A stretch of 58,151 nucleotides of DNA from Microcaldota archaeon (lineage in GTDB: Archaea; Micrarchaeota; Micrarchaeia; Micrarchaeales; CABMGC01): positions 1 to 58,151 of the forward strand of contig DAIDLJ010000002.1 in the NCBI GenBank assembly GCA_027449585.1. Reading direction: 5' to 3'. The notes below the pieces were generated by a model. That model was given only the letters and a program-made list of their open reading frames with translations, did not search any database and was not told the DNA's origin. Of the stretch, positions 1 to 8,590 are shown in pieces. The translations under genes and the position numbers were made by a program. Positions within the stretch are counted from its first letter, which is position 1; every line of letters starts with the position of its first letter.

Positions 1-180
1 ATAAACATAACATATTCCGGAGGATATCCTGCTCCTTGATGTCTTCCTAATGTAAAAACGACGCAGCTGGGGATGTTTAGGCCACGTCCAAGCATTAAAC
101 ATTTCCTACGCCATATTTTCATATAGGGCTGCGCTACGTGTTTATGAGCAGAAAACCACTAAATGGAAAAGTACGAAAAG

Positions 181-190
181 CTTATAAATA
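181..190 (+). promoter_or_regulatory. TATA box of the toxin-antitoxin operon
   Basis: The stretch CTTATAAATA matches an archaeal TATA box. It lies about 35 bases before the ATG at 220, so transcription would begin near 211 and leave a very short leader. A GTGAT motif just before the ATG gives a ribosome-binding site with a 3-base spacer. The first 180 bases of the window show no gene that I can support. Confidence 0.55.
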
Positions 191-219
191 AGAAAGTAAG
201 ATAATATTACTGTGATTGA

Positions 220-486
220 ATGACTGATGAAGTAACCGTAATGAGTGTTAGAGGACAGGTAGTAATACCCAAAGAAGTCAGAAGGAAGCTACAGCTTAAG
301 CCGAAGGATAGGCTCATTGTCTATGGTGAAGATGATACCATAATAATGAAGAGACTTGACCTGCCTGAGCTGAAGGAAACCTTTGAAAAGATAAGGCAGA
401 TTGCAAAGGAACGGGATAGGAAGCATGGAAGGCTCAGCCAGAAGGATATAGGCAAGGAGGTTAGTGCAGTAAGGCATGCGCATTAA
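220..486 (+). CDS. AbrB/MazE-type antitoxin
   Basis: This 88-residue protein carries a SpoVT/AbrB swapped-hairpin DNA-binding fold at its N-terminus: VMSVRGQVVIPKEVRRKL at about residues 8-25, followed by KPKDRLIVY. Residues 45-88 are charged and probably neutralise the toxin. It lies 11 bases ahead of a PIN-domain gene, the normal antitoxin-first order, so it probably represses its own operon and binds the toxin. The fold call is firm. Its role as an antitoxin is inferred from the neighbour. Confidence 0.85.
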   Translation: MTDEVTVMSVRGQVVIPKEVRRKLQLKPKDRLIVYGEDDTIIMKRLDLPELKETFEKIRQIAKERDRKHGRLSQKDIGKEVSAVRHAH

Positions 487-497
487 GGGGTATCTTA

Positions 498-878
498 ATG
501 GTGCGTATCGTCCTCGATACCAACATATTGGTTTCTGGCCTGCTTTATTCAGGCAAGCCCAGAAGATTGATAGGCCTGGCCATACATGGAAGGATAGAAG
601 TTGTGTCCTCGATAGAGATGATCAGTGAACTAAGGGAGGTTCTATCCAGGGAGAAATTTGGGTTAGACACTGGAGACCAGGTATCTATGGTGGATTTTGT
701 AATAAGACTAAGCCGCATAACTATTTTGAAAAGCAAATTCAAGGCGGTAAAAGACCCTGACGATGACATGGTGATAAATACAGCGTATGACGGGAAGGTG
801 ACATACATAGTCTCAGGGGATAAGGACTTATTGGAATTGAAACAGTTTGGTGAAATAAGGATAGTGAAGGCTAGTTAG
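498..878 (+). CDS. PIN-domain toxin (putative ribonuclease)
   Basis: This 126-residue protein has the PIN nuclease layout: VLDTNILVSGL at the N-terminus (Asp7), an acidic SELREVLS helix (Glu44), the DPDDD cluster near residues 86-90, and SGDKDLL (Asp108/Asp110). These acids would hold the metal ions that cleave RNA. The length and motifs match the family of PIN toxins paired with AbrB antitoxins. It is co-transcribed with the preceding gene. The RNA target cannot be told from sequence. It ends in TAG, which shows that this genome uses TAG as a stop codon. Confidence 0.88.
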   Translation: MVRIVLDTNILVSGLLYSGKPRRLIGLAIHGRIEVVSSIEMISELREVLSREKFGLDTGDQVSMVDFVIRLSRITILKSKFKAVKDPDDDMVINTAYDGKVTYIVSGDKDLLELKQFGEIRIVKAS

Positions 879-910
879 ATGCTTAGACTGATAGAGGAAG
901 GCGTGGTGAA

Positions 911-1138
911 ATGATTAAGAACGAAAAAAGACACAGGATAACAATAAGCTTAAGCAACGATGAGCTTGAGGCACTTGAAGACTCTTTGGTAGCTTGGAAT
1001 CTTTGCAAGAAACATAATGCCCAGACCTGGAGTCCGAAGACTGGGGAGAAGACCCTCGTTTTTGCTAAGGTGGGCCCAGTGAGATTTGAACTCACGACAT
1101 CTGGCTTTCCTGCTCTTTCTTTTGAAAAAGAGATATAA
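911..1138 (+). pseudogene. Possible ribbon-helix-helix remnant running into tRNA-Ile
   Basis: The first 25 residues (RHRITISLSNDELEALE core) resemble the strand-helix start of a CopG/ribbon-helix-helix or similar DNA-binding protein. After that the frame loses any recognisable pattern and runs into the oppositely oriented tRNA gene at 1071. I read it as the 5' piece of a regulator cut off by rearrangement next to the tRNA. It may instead be chance coding potential. It follows the PIN gene closely, so it may once have been part of the same module. Confidence 0.3.
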
Positions 1139-1172
1139 GACCAGCGCTCTAACCAGGCTGAGCTATGAGCCC
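1071..1172 (-). tRNA. tRNA-Ile (anticodon UAU) with intron
   Basis: The minus strand folds as a cloverleaf: acceptor GGGCTCA/TGGGCCC, D stem GCTC/GAGC with GG in the loop, anticodon stem CTGGT/GCCAG, a 5-base variable loop, T stem GTGAG/CTCAC and discriminator A. CCA is not encoded. Position counting gives loop C-T-TAT-A plus A after the intron, hence anticodon UAU, which reads AUA. Most archaea use a CAU tRNA modified with agmatidine for this codon, so UAU is unusual. The minus-strand box TTAAAATAT (about 1195-1203) sits near -26. Confidence 0.85.
1107..1133 (-). other. 27-nt tRNA-Ile intron with bulge-helix-bulge
   Basis: The intron interrupts the anticodon loop between positions 37 and 38, the canonical archaeal site. 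From the outside in, I see the anticodon stem, a 3-base AAA bulge, a central helix CTTA/CAGG (one A-C mismatch), a 3-base TAT bulge, and an inner helix CTCTTT/AAAGAG closed by an 8-base loop. That is the substrate shape of the archaeal splicing endonuclease. Splicing would leave a 7-base loop. Confidence 0.75.
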
Positions 1173-1299
1173 ACAGCATAATCTTATATCCAAGATATTT
1201 TAATCCTTATGCTCTGTCTCTCAATCTTTCTGCACGGTTTTACGATGCCACCAGACACATTAATAAGACATATTTGCGTATGGTATCTGCTGATGGCAC

Positions 1300-2607
1300 A
1301 TGGACCTTGGAGAAGGGCTTAGGAAGGCTATTGCAAGGCTTAGCGGAGCGACCATAATAGACGCAAAGGCGATAAAGGAGTTCAACAAGGAGCTCCAGAA
1401 GGCGCTTATATCCGCGGACGTTGAGGTTGAGCTGGTCTTTGAGCTCACCAAGAAGATAGAGGAGGCGGCGCTGAAGAGCAAGATGCCTGAAGGGGTCAGC
1501 CACAAGGACTACATAACCAACCTAGTCTACGAGGAGCTCAGCAGGCTTATGGGGGAGAGCTATGAGCCCGAGATAAGGCCGAAGAAGATACTGCTTGCGG
1601 GAATCTATGGATCGGGCAAGACCACAACATCTGCAAAGCTTGCAAAGTTCTACCAGGATCGCGGCCTTGGTGTTGGACTGATATGCTGCGATGTATCAAG
1701 GCCTGCGGCTTACGAGCAGCTCGAGACTCTTGCAAAGCAGGCAGGAGCAGGATTCTTCGGCATGAAGAATGAGAAGGACGTTGCAAAAATAGTAAGGGAA
1801 GGAATGCTTGAACTCAAGGGCAAGAAGGTCATAATATGCGACTCGAGCGGAAGGAGCGGAATGGATGAGGAATTGATAAAGGAGCTCAAGCTGATAAACA
1901 ACCAGTTCAAGCCAGATGAGAAGCTTCTTGTAATAAATGCAGATATAGGACAGGTGGCGGGGCGGCAGGCCGCAGAGTTCAACAGGGCGATAGGGCTTAC
2001 CGGTGTCATAGTCACAAAGCTCGACGGATCCGGTAAGGGAGGCGGGGCGCTTAGCGCGGTCAATGCAGCATCTGTGCGCGTGATGTTCACCGGAACAGGG
2101 GAGAAGCTCAACGCTCTGGAGCTTTATGACTCGAAGAAGTTCGTTGGAAGGCTTCTTGGCGTGCCGGACCTCGAGGGGCTTCTTGCGCACGTGAACGAGG
2201 CGATAAAGAACTCGGACCTAAAGGCCGAGGATGTGAATTCCGAGGAGCTCAACTTCGAGAGCTTCTACAAGCAGATGAAGGCCATGTCCAAGATGGGGCC
2301 CATGAAGAACGTGCTCGGGATGATGGGCCTTGCCGACGTGCCAAAGGAGGCCGTTGAGACGGGAGAGTCCAAGCTGAAGAAGTACGAGAACATAATAGGA
2401 TCGATGACCAGGGAGGAGAGGCTTGGTGAGAAGCAGCTCAAGGATCCTGGACGCATAGCAAGGATTGCGAAGGGAAGCGGCGTTGGCGAGAAGGATGTGA
2501 AGGAGCTGATAGCTGACTTCAACAAGATGAAGAAGATGGCTGACATGCTCAAGAACAACAGGGACGTGAGAAAGCAGATGTCTAAGTTCATGCCGAAGGG
2601 GTCATGA
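1300..2607 (+). CDS. srp54: Signal recognition particle protein SRP54
   Basis: SRP54 is the GTPase of the signal recognition particle. It binds 7S RNA and hydrophobic signal sequences and hands ribosomes to the receptor FtsY. The 435 residues show an N domain, G1 GIYGSGKTTT (101-110), G2 DVSRPAAYEQL (131-141), G4 TKLDG (239-243) and a methionine-rich M domain (KQMKAMSKMGPMKNVLGMMGL region onward). The G3 motif reads DSSGRS (181-186) instead of the usual DTAGRH. The ATG follows CTGAT with a 5-base gap. The gene converges on purB, 8 bases away. Confidence 0.96.
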   Translation: MDLGEGLRKAIARLSGATIIDAKAIKEFNKELQKALISADVEVELVFELTKKIEEAALKSKMPEGVSHKDYITNLVYEELSRLMGESYEPEIRPKKILLAGIYGSGKTTTSAKLAKFYQDRGLGVGLICCDVSRPAAYEQLETLAKQAGAGFFGMKNEKDVAKIVREGMLELKGKKVIICDSSGRSGMDEELIKELKLINNQFKPDEKLLVINADIGQVAGRQAAEFNRAIGLTGVIVTKLDGSGKGGGALSAVNAASVRVMFTGTGEKLNALELYDSKKFVGRLLGVPDLEGLLAHVNEAIKNSDLKAEDVNSEELNFESFYKQMKAMSKMGPMKNVLGMMGLADVPKEAVETGESKLKKYENIIGSMTREERLGEKQLKDPGRIARIAKGSGVGEKDVKELIADFNKMKKMADMLKNNRDVRKQMSKFMPKGS

Positions 2608-2615
2608 TTACTTCT

Positions 2616-4022
2616 TTACCTCATTCCTTTGTATTTCCTAACTATTCTTTCTATTATCTCAACTGACTTGCCCATGTTCGACCTTGGATCGCAAAGGAGC
2701 TTTAGCTCCTCTTTTGAGACGAGTCTGGATATCTCCCTCTCGCCAATTAGGCTCTCTAGATAGTCCATGCCACTTGCAAGAGAGCGCTGGGCCGCATTGA
2801 CCGAGAGCTGCCTTGCCTTGTGCCTTGGCATTCCCTTCTCTATGAGCTTGCTCATTACAAGCTGCGATGCGGTGACGCCCTTTGTGTGGTTTAGATTTCT
2901 CCTTATGTTCTCCTCCATCGGCGAGGAGCGCTCGATAAGGTTCTTTACGAGCATGCAGGAATAATCGGACAGGATGAATGACTCTGGAAGTGCAATCCTG
3001 TCGGAGAGCGATGCGGTGAGGTCCCTGAAGTCCTCTGTTGCCATCGATTCCAGGGCGGTCAGCGCGTGGCCTCTTGCCACCCTGCCTATGGAGATGCACC
3101 TCTCCTCTATGAACGGATTGCCGTGTATGCTCTTGTGCGGCATTGCCGAGCTTCCTATCGATCCCTCCTCGGGCATCTCGACGAGCTCCTGGACCTCGGT
3201 CCTCTTCAGCGTCTTTATGTAAGAGGCGATTGTCGCAAGCCTTCCGCAGAGCACTGCAAGATCGGATATGATGTATGCAAGGTCCTCCCTTGGAGGGGTC
3301 TGCATCGTCATCTCCGACTTCTTTATCTTGAGGCTTGATAGGACCTTGGCCTCGATCGCCATGCCATCCATGCCTTCGCTCGTATGGACATCGTATGTGC
3401 CTATGACTCCGGAGAGCTTTCCCTCGACATAGTTCTCCCTGTCTGACTTGAGCCTGTCTATGCTCTTTTGCAGGGAGTATCCGAAGAATGCGAATGGGAG
3501 GCCAAATGCTGCAGGTATTGCATGCTGCCCGTGGGTCCTTGTTATTGCAGGGATTGATTTCCATTCAAAGGCCGCCTTCAGGCAGGCATCGCGCGCCTGC
3601 GAGGCCGTCTTTATGAGCAGGTCAAGGGCCCTTTTGGTCTGCATAGCCTTTGCGGTCTCTATCGCATCTGCCGATGTCATTGCGAAGTGAACGTAACGGC
3701 CGGCAGGTCCGGCCTTCTTTGCCGCGAGGCTAATCAGGGCGCCCATTTCATGGTGCGTCTTCTCGGCCTCGATCTTTCTCACCTCCCTTGGAGTGACCTT
3801 TCTGGTATTTGCTATCGATTTTATCCTTGATGCTGCGGACTTTGGCACCTTTTTGGGATAGAATTCTGAGAGGACCTTTGCATTCTCCGCCTCCACGTCA
3901 AGCAGGGCCTGGATGTAGCTGTCATCATTGAATATCTTAGACATTGGAGTGGTGTATCTTGTGCCTATTGGGGATATCTGGTCAGTTTGCGAATATGATA
4001 CGTCAAGCTTCCTTGGTTTCAT
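2616..4022 (-). CDS. purB: Adenylosuccinate lyase
   Basis: PurB splits adenylosuccinate to AMP plus fumarate, and SAICAR to AICAR, in purine synthesis. The 468-residue protein has the fumarase/aspartase-superfamily signature SSAMPHK (variant SSAMPHKSIHGNP), the TRTHGQHA segment with a catalytic histidine, and the long helical core. It lies 24 bases downstream of purA on the same strand, so both steps from IMP to AMP are probably one operon. No other purine genes appear in the window. Confidence 0.95.
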   Translation of the reverse strand: MKPRKLDVSYSQTDQISPIGTRYTTPMSKIFNDDSYIQALLDVEAENAKVLSEFYPKKVPKSAASRIKSIANTRKVTPREVRKIEAEKTHHEMGALISLAAKKAGPAGRYVHFAMTSADAIETAKAMQTKRALDLLIKTASQARDACLKAAFEWKSIPAITRTHGQHAIPAAFGLPFAFFGYSLQKSIDRLKSDRENYVEGKLSGVIGTYDVHTSEGMDGMAIEAKVLSSLKIKKSEMTMQTPPREDLAYIISDLAVLCGRLATIASYIKTLKRTEVQELVEMPEEGSIGSSAMPHKSIHGNPFIEERCISIGRVARGHALTALESMATEDFRDLTASLSDRIALPESFILSDYSCMLVKNLIERSSPMEENIRRNLNHTKGVTASQLVMSKLIEKGMPRHKARQLSVNAAQRSLASGMDYLESLIGEREISRLVSKEELKLLCDPRSNMGKSVEIIERIVRKYKGMR

Positions 4023-4046
4023 GGCCTTACCGCTTCAAATTATTCC

Positions 4047-5054
4047 TCACAAAAGCTCCGCCCTCCTGTCAATCATGTCTGATGCATCTGCGCCTGTGCC
4101 TATCAGGGTTACTGGCACCCTTAGTTTTTGCTCTATGTCCCCTATCCAGACCTTTGCCTCGCCTGGAAGATCCTCGAAATTGCGCACTCCTGCTGCGCCT
4201 TTGAACAGGGTGTCCATCTTGGTTATTGCTACCTGGTTTGCGGAGCTTATCTTGACCACAGACTTTGCAAGGTCTGCATCAAATGGGGCGACTCTCCTCT
4301 GCCTGCCGGTGACAGTACCGAACTCTGCCATGCCCAGCTCCTTTGCCTCTTCCGGCTTGATCTCCCTGTTGAGCGGGCCTCCGCCGACCCTTGTTATGAA
4401 AGACTTGAATATGACTATTATGTTGTCAACGTACTTTGGCCCCACTCCAACCTCGCTGAGTATGCCTGATGATGTGGTGTTCCTGCTTGTGACATAAGGG
4501 TATTCGCCATGGTATAGGCTTAGGAAGTGGCCTTGGCTGCCCTCAACCTGCACCTTGCCGTCATTCTCGACGCAGTTTATGACCTCCGAAGGCACATCGG
4601 CTATGAACCTTGAGAGCTCGGGATAGTCCTTGGCGAGCTTGAGGCTCCTTAGTATTCTCTTTGCCTCCGCCGCCCCTACCCCTTGCTTAGTGCTGCCAAC
4701 TTCATTGCTAAGAAGTGCGTTCTTCTGCTCCTCCTCTGCCTCCAGTGCAGTTATTACCGCGGTGTGGCCGTCGATCATTATCCTGTCAGTAGTGCCCGTC
4801 TCCTCCATCTCCTTGAGTATCATCTCGCGCCTTATCAGGGCTCCTGGGGGTATGACAAGCTTTGTCTTCTTGCTTAGGAATGCCGTAGGTATGGACCTGA
4901 GCTTGTAGGTCTTGCCTTCGTGCACTGCGGTATGGCCGGCATTTACGCTTCCAGTCCTTACTGCCATCTCTGGAAGATCCTTGAGGGCAAGATACGAAGC
5001 CACCTTCCCTTTTCCCTCATCACCATAGAAACCACCGACTAGGATATCGATCAT
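4047..5054 (-). CDS. purA: Adenylosuccinate synthetase
   Basis: PurA makes adenylosuccinate from IMP, aspartate and GTP. The phosphate-binding loop GGFYGDEGKGKV at the N-terminus, the GHTAVHEGK segment and VGVGPKYVDN are typical. At about 335 residues it is the short archaeal form, roughly 90 residues smaller than the bacterial enzyme. I start at the ATG at 5054, because a GGGGTG ribosome site lies 6 bases before it. An in-frame GTG at 5063 would add three residues. It is followed by purB. Confidence 0.94.
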   Translation of the reverse strand: MIDILVGGFYGDEGKGKVASYLALKDLPEMAVRTGSVNAGHTAVHEGKTYKLRSIPTAFLSKKTKLVIPPGALIRREMILKEMEETGTTDRIMIDGHTAVITALEAEEEQKNALLSNEVGSTKQGVGAAEAKRILRSLKLAKDYPELSRFIADVPSEVINCVENDGKVQVEGSQGHFLSLYHGEYPYVTSRNTTSSGILSEVGVGPKYVDNIIVIFKSFITRVGGGPLNREIKPEEAKELGMAEFGTVTGRQRRVAPFDADLAKSVVKISSANQVAITKMDTLFKGAAGVRNFEDLPGEAKVWIGDIEQKLRVPVTLIGTGADASDMIDRRAELL

Positions 5055-5103
5055 TTGCTGCACCCCAGTAGTTTATCGTGCGGATAAGAATTAAAATCTT
5101 AGT

Positions 5104-6249
5104 ATGACCAAGATGAGTGAATCCAGGTGTAGCAAGTTGGTAGACAAGGAGCAGGGGCTTAGGAAGATAGACGAGCTCAAGGAGCAGTATTCAAAGACAA
5201 AGTACAACAAGGCCACTAACAAGTATCTGGGGATGCTAAGGGCAAAGATCGCCGGGATAAAGAGGGAGATCGAGAGCCAGGGCAGGAAGGCGGGCAGTGG
5301 CTATGCTGTAAGGAAGTCCGGGAATGCGACAGTAGCGCTTGTTGGCTTTCCTAACGCCGGCAAGTCCTCGCTCCTGCATGTGCTCACCGGCGTGGAGTCA
5401 AGGGTTGCAGATTATGCCTTCACAACACTTGACGTGATCCCGGGGATGCTTGAATACAGCGGAGCAAAGATACAGATACTCGACCTGCCGGGGCTTATCC
5501 AGGGCGCGCACGTGGGAAAGGGAGGCAGCATGAAGATAATAAGCGTGATACGCGTCGCTGACCTTGTGCTTTTCGTAATAGACATAAACAATTACCAGCA
5601 GCTCTACCAGCTCATGGAGGAGCTAGAGATGCTTAACATAAGGCTCAACCAAAAAAGGCCCAACATGAGGCTCGAGAAGGGGCTTGCAGGGGGATTGAAT
5701 ATAGAGGGCAACGGACATAGGATACCTGACAAGGACGTTGTGCAGAGCATACTCAACGAGTTCAAGATATTCAATGGCGAAGTCATATTCTACGCAGACA
5801 CCAACGACCAGCAACTGCTTGATTATGTAGCTGACAACTGCGTCTACATAAGGGGCGCAGTAGCCCTAAACAAGATAGATACCGTTGACAAAAGGAAGGT
5901 GGAATCGATAAAGAAAGAGATAGAGACAAGGACCGGGATGAAGGTGACCCCGATAAGCGCGAAGATGGCCGGCAACATAGAGGACCTCAAGGGCACGGTC
6001 TTTGCAGGCCTTGAGCTGATAAGGATCTATCTCAAGCCCAGGGACGGTGAGCCGGACTTTGACAAGCCTTTGGTGCTTAACAAGGGCGCGACGGTTATTG
6101 ATGTTGTGAGGAAGATAAACACCAAGCTCGTCAAGAGCATAAAGTATGCGCTGATAAGCGGCCCGAGCTCCAAGTTCTCAAATCAGCGCGTCGGCAGGGA
6201 GCACAAGGTCCTTGACAAGGATGTCGTTACCGTAGTCTTTGATATGTAA
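5104..6249 (+). CDS. DRG-family GTP-binding protein
   Basis: This 381-residue GTPase belongs to the OBG/DRG group (archaeal relative of eukaryotic DRG1/DRG2), which act with ribosomes. Visible parts are an N-terminal helical segment with YSKTKYNKATNKY, G1 GFPNAGKSS near residues 81-89, G3 DLPG, the DRG insertion after the switch region, G4 NKID, and a C-terminal TGS domain ending DVVTVVFDM. The ATG is very close to an AT-rich promoter-like stretch, so the message may be nearly leaderless. It is divergent from purA. Confidence 0.93.
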   Translation: MTKMSESRCSKLVDKEQGLRKIDELKEQYSKTKYNKATNKYLGMLRAKIAGIKREIESQGRKAGSGYAVRKSGNATVALVGFPNAGKSSLLHVLTGVESRVADYAFTTLDVIPGMLEYSGAKIQILDLPGLIQGAHVGKGGSMKIISVIRVADLVLFVIDINNYQQLYQLMEELEMLNIRLNQKRPNMRLEKGLAGGLNIEGNGHRIPDKDVVQSILNEFKIFNGEVIFYADTNDQQLLDYVADNCVYIRGAVALNKIDTVDKRKVESIKKEIETRTGMKVTPISAKMAGNIEDLKGTVFAGLELIRIYLKPRDGEPDFDKPLVLNKGATVIDVVRKINTKLVKSIKYALISGPSSKFSNQRVGREHKVLDKDVVTVVFDM

Positions 6250-6276
6250 GCGCACTTGGGCTTTACTCTGACTTTT

Positions 6277-7176
6277 TTAGTACATTGCCTCCAGGCGCTT
6301 TATCCTTTCTGCGGTAGGCGGGTGCGTCGAGAACAGATTAGATATCGAACTTGCCTTGAATGGATTGGAGAAGTAGAGCGACGATGTCACGTCATTTGCA
6401 TTCTTCATGGGCGGGGTCTGCGGATTTGCGGTGAAGCCCTCTATCTTCTTTAGCGCGCTGGCAAGGGACTGGGGATTCCTTGTTATCCTTGCGCCGTTGG
6501 CGTCGGCCATGTACTCCCTCCTCCTGGATATCGCAAGCCTTATCATCATCGCAACTATCGGCGCGATTATGCTTAGCGCAAGGCCTATGATCAGTATCAG
6601 TCCGCCATTGCCTCTGCGGTTCCCGCCAAGGCCTCCAAAGAAGAACATGTTGCGTATGATCGCTGCGGCAAGGCCTATGGCACCTGCGAATACGATTGCA
6701 AGCATCATGAACTGGATATCGTTGTTGTATATGTGGGACATCTCATGCGCTATGACTCCCTGGAGCTCGTCCTTGTTCATCATTGAGAGCAGGCCGGATG
6801 TCACTGCAACAGATGCGTGCTTCTTGTCCCTGCCCGTGGCAAAGGCATTTGGATTTGGATCGTTTATTATGTATACCAGCGGCATTGGTATCTGCGAGGC
6901 TGCTGCAAGCCCCTCTACAGCGGCATACAGCGTTGGGTACTGGCTCTTGTCTGCTGGCTTTGCACCGGATACCTTAAGCACAACGGCGCTGCCTGCGAAG
7001 TATGAGAAGGCCGCATAGGCTATGACTATTATTCCGCCCAGGGCTATTGCAAACGGCCCTCCGCCCATTACCAGGACGAAGAAGTAGATTATGAAGAAGA
7101 ACAGCGCTGAGAATATGCACATTAGCAGTATCGACTTGAGCCTGTTCCTAGATATCTCATCGAAGAAGCTTGCCAT
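6277..7176 (-). CDS. htpX: HtpX-like membrane zinc metalloprotease (M48)
   Basis: HtpX degrades misfolded membrane proteins from the membrane face. There are two N-terminal membrane helices (about residues 15-65), the zinc-binding HEMSH (145-149), further hydrophobic segments, and EYMAD with the third zinc ligand Glu222. At about 299 residues it is the usual size. The ATG at 7176 is preferred because GTGAT sits 5 bases before it. It follows lemA by 13 bases in an operon, a pairing seen in many genomes. Confidence 0.93.
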   Translation of the reverse strand: MASFFDEISRNRLKSILLMCIFSALFFFIIYFFVLVMGGGPFAIALGGIIVIAYAAFSYFAGSAVVLKVSGAKPADKSQYPTLYAAVEGLAAASQIPMPLVYIINDPNPNAFATGRDKKHASVAVTSGLLSMMNKDELQGVIAHEMSHIYNNDIQFMMLAIVFAGAIGLAAAIIRNMFFFGGLGGNRRGNGGLILIIGLALSIIAPIVAMMIRLAISRRREYMADANGARITRNPQSLASALKKIEGFTANPQTPPMKNANDVTSSLYFSNPFKASSISNLFSTHPPTAERIKRLEAMY

Positions 7177-7189
7177 CACTTATCACAGT

Positions 7190-7831
7190 TTACTTGGACT
7201 TGCCTTTCTGGCCCTTCGAAGCCCCGTCCGCATTGAGATCGCTAAAGTCGACATTCACAGGTTCGGATGCTTCTGGAGGAGCCTGGAAGAAGTCCTGCTT
7301 TGCGAAGTTGAACGTTCCGGCAAAGACATTGCCTGGAAATGTCTGTATCGCATTGTTGTAGTCAAGCACGTAGTCGTTGTAGGATGTCCTTACGAATGCG
7401 ATCTTGTCCTCCGTGCTCTCAAGCTCCTGCTGGAGCATCTGGAAGTTCTGCGAGGCCTTTAGGTCAGGATAGTTCTCTGCTACGGCAAAGATGCTCTTGA
7501 GCGCCTGGCTGAGCTGGTTGTTGGCATCTGCCTTCTGCTGCACAGATCCAGTAATTATCGAGCTTCTCAGAGCAGTTACCTGTGTAAGCACGCTCTTCTC
7601 ATATCCTGCATAGCCCTTGACAGTATTGATAAGGTTTGGTATCAGGTCGTATCTCCTCTTTAGCTGCACGTCTATCTGCGCCCAGGCGTCCTGGACCCTG
7701 TTCCTCTTCTGCACAAAGCCGTTGTACATCATCACAAAGAAGAGTGCAACGAGAACTACGACAACTATGCCTATCTCTAAAAGTACCATAAAACCGATAT
7801 AATATGGCTGCAAAAACTTAAAAACACTCAT
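7190..7831 (-). CDS. lemA: LemA family membrane protein
   Basis: LemA proteins have one N-terminal membrane helix and a mostly helical domain outside the membrane. Their function is poorly known. Here residues 14-35 form the helix, followed by the family block YNGFVQKRNRVQDAWAQIDVQ, RRYDLIPNLI, VKGYAGYEK and QNFQMLQQELESTEDKIAFVR. The upstream ATG gives 213 residues. A second ATG at residue 15 (MVLLEIG) is a possible true start, as it lies directly before the helix. It is the first gene of the lemA-htpX operon. Confidence 0.92.
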   Translation of the reverse strand: MSVFKFLQPYYIGFMVLLEIGIVVVVLVALFFVMMYNGFVQKRNRVQDAWAQIDVQLKRRYDLIPNLINTVKGYAGYEKSVLTQVTALRSSIITGSVQQKADANNQLSQALKSIFAVAENYPDLKASQNFQMLQQELESTEDKIAFVRTSYNDYVLDYNNAIQTFPGNVFAGTFNFAKQDFFQAPPEASEPVNVDFSDLNADGASKGQKGKSK

Positions 7832-7900
7832 CTTGGTTGCGGTAAATGCAGGATTATAAATTAGTTTGATAATCAGTTAATAGTATTTGCAGGTGGAGTC

Positions 7901-8590
7901 ATGTTTGAAAATATTACTGCAGGCTGGAAGCTTGGCGGGGCCGTAAGAAAACTGATCTTTGAAGACAAGAAGCTAATGGTCTTCCCGATCGTAGCCGCAA
8001 TAGTCCTACTGGTCGAGACCATAGCGATATTCGCATCGCTCTTCCTATTCGGCGCCGGGAGCTCTGTGCCATTCGTTGCTTGGCTGGTCATATACTATAT
8101 AATAGTCTATTTCACATCGACATACATACTCGTCGCCATGCTGATAGCCTTCAGGAGCTTTGGCACCAAGACGCCAGTAGGATTTGCTGGTGCATTCTCC
8201 AAGGCTTCTGGATATTTTGTGCAGATCTTTGAATGGGCCGTATTCGAATCGATAGTCACTATGATAATACGGGTAATAGAGCAGAGACTTGGCTATGTTG
8301 GAGCGGCGATCTTCGGGCTTGCGGCCTCAATGGCAATGGGCACTGCCACTGCGTTTGCGATACCTGTGATAGTGGACAAGAAGATGGGTCCGATAGACAC
8401 TCTCAAGGAGAGCACAAATTTCATAATAAAGAATTTCGGCAAGACCTTTGGAGGACTCATCTACTCCGAGCTATACTCTCTCATATTCATAGTTGCGGGC
8501 ATAGCGATGGTGATCCTTGGACTGTTCACGCTTGGCTTACTTGTGGTACTTGGCATCGCGCTCATAGTGTTCGGCGCCATGATGAGCTAG
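7901..8590 (+). CDS. Multi-pass membrane protein (DUF6159-like), ended by an in-frame TAG
   Basis: A membrane protein of 229 residues up to the first stop. It starts FENITAGWKLGGAVRKLIFEDKKLMVFP-type, then has about five hydrophobic segments, which resembles the DUF6159 family of unknown function. A TATA-like ATTATAAATTAG and GGTGGA precede the ATG. The TAG at 8588-8590 falls just inside what looks like the conserved C-terminal part: the same frame stays open for 54 more codons. The protein is either truncated, read through, or broken by a sequence error. Family assignment is from memory of the pattern and is moderate. Confidence 0.72.
   Translation: MFENITAGWKLGGAVRKLIFEDKKLMVFPIVAAIVLLVETIAIFASLFLFGAGSSVPFVAWLVIYYIIVYFTSTYILVAMLIAFRSFGTKTPVGFAGAFSKASGYFVQIFEWAVFESIVTMIIRVIEQRLGYVGAAIFGLAASMAMGTATAFAIPVIVDKKMGPIDTLKESTNFIIKNFGKTFGGLIYSELYSLIFIVAGIAMVILGLFTLGLLVVLGIALIVFGAMMS

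Noticed and set aside
1071..1172. Reading the tRNA as Lys (CUU) or Met (CAU)
   Set aside because: Counting from the D arm fixes positions 34-36 as TAT, and the bulge-helix-bulge supports the 37/38 splice site.
8588..8590. Pyrrolysine decoding of the TAG
   Set aside because: Several genes here end in TAG and no pyl genes are seen in the window. A mutation is a simpler explanation.
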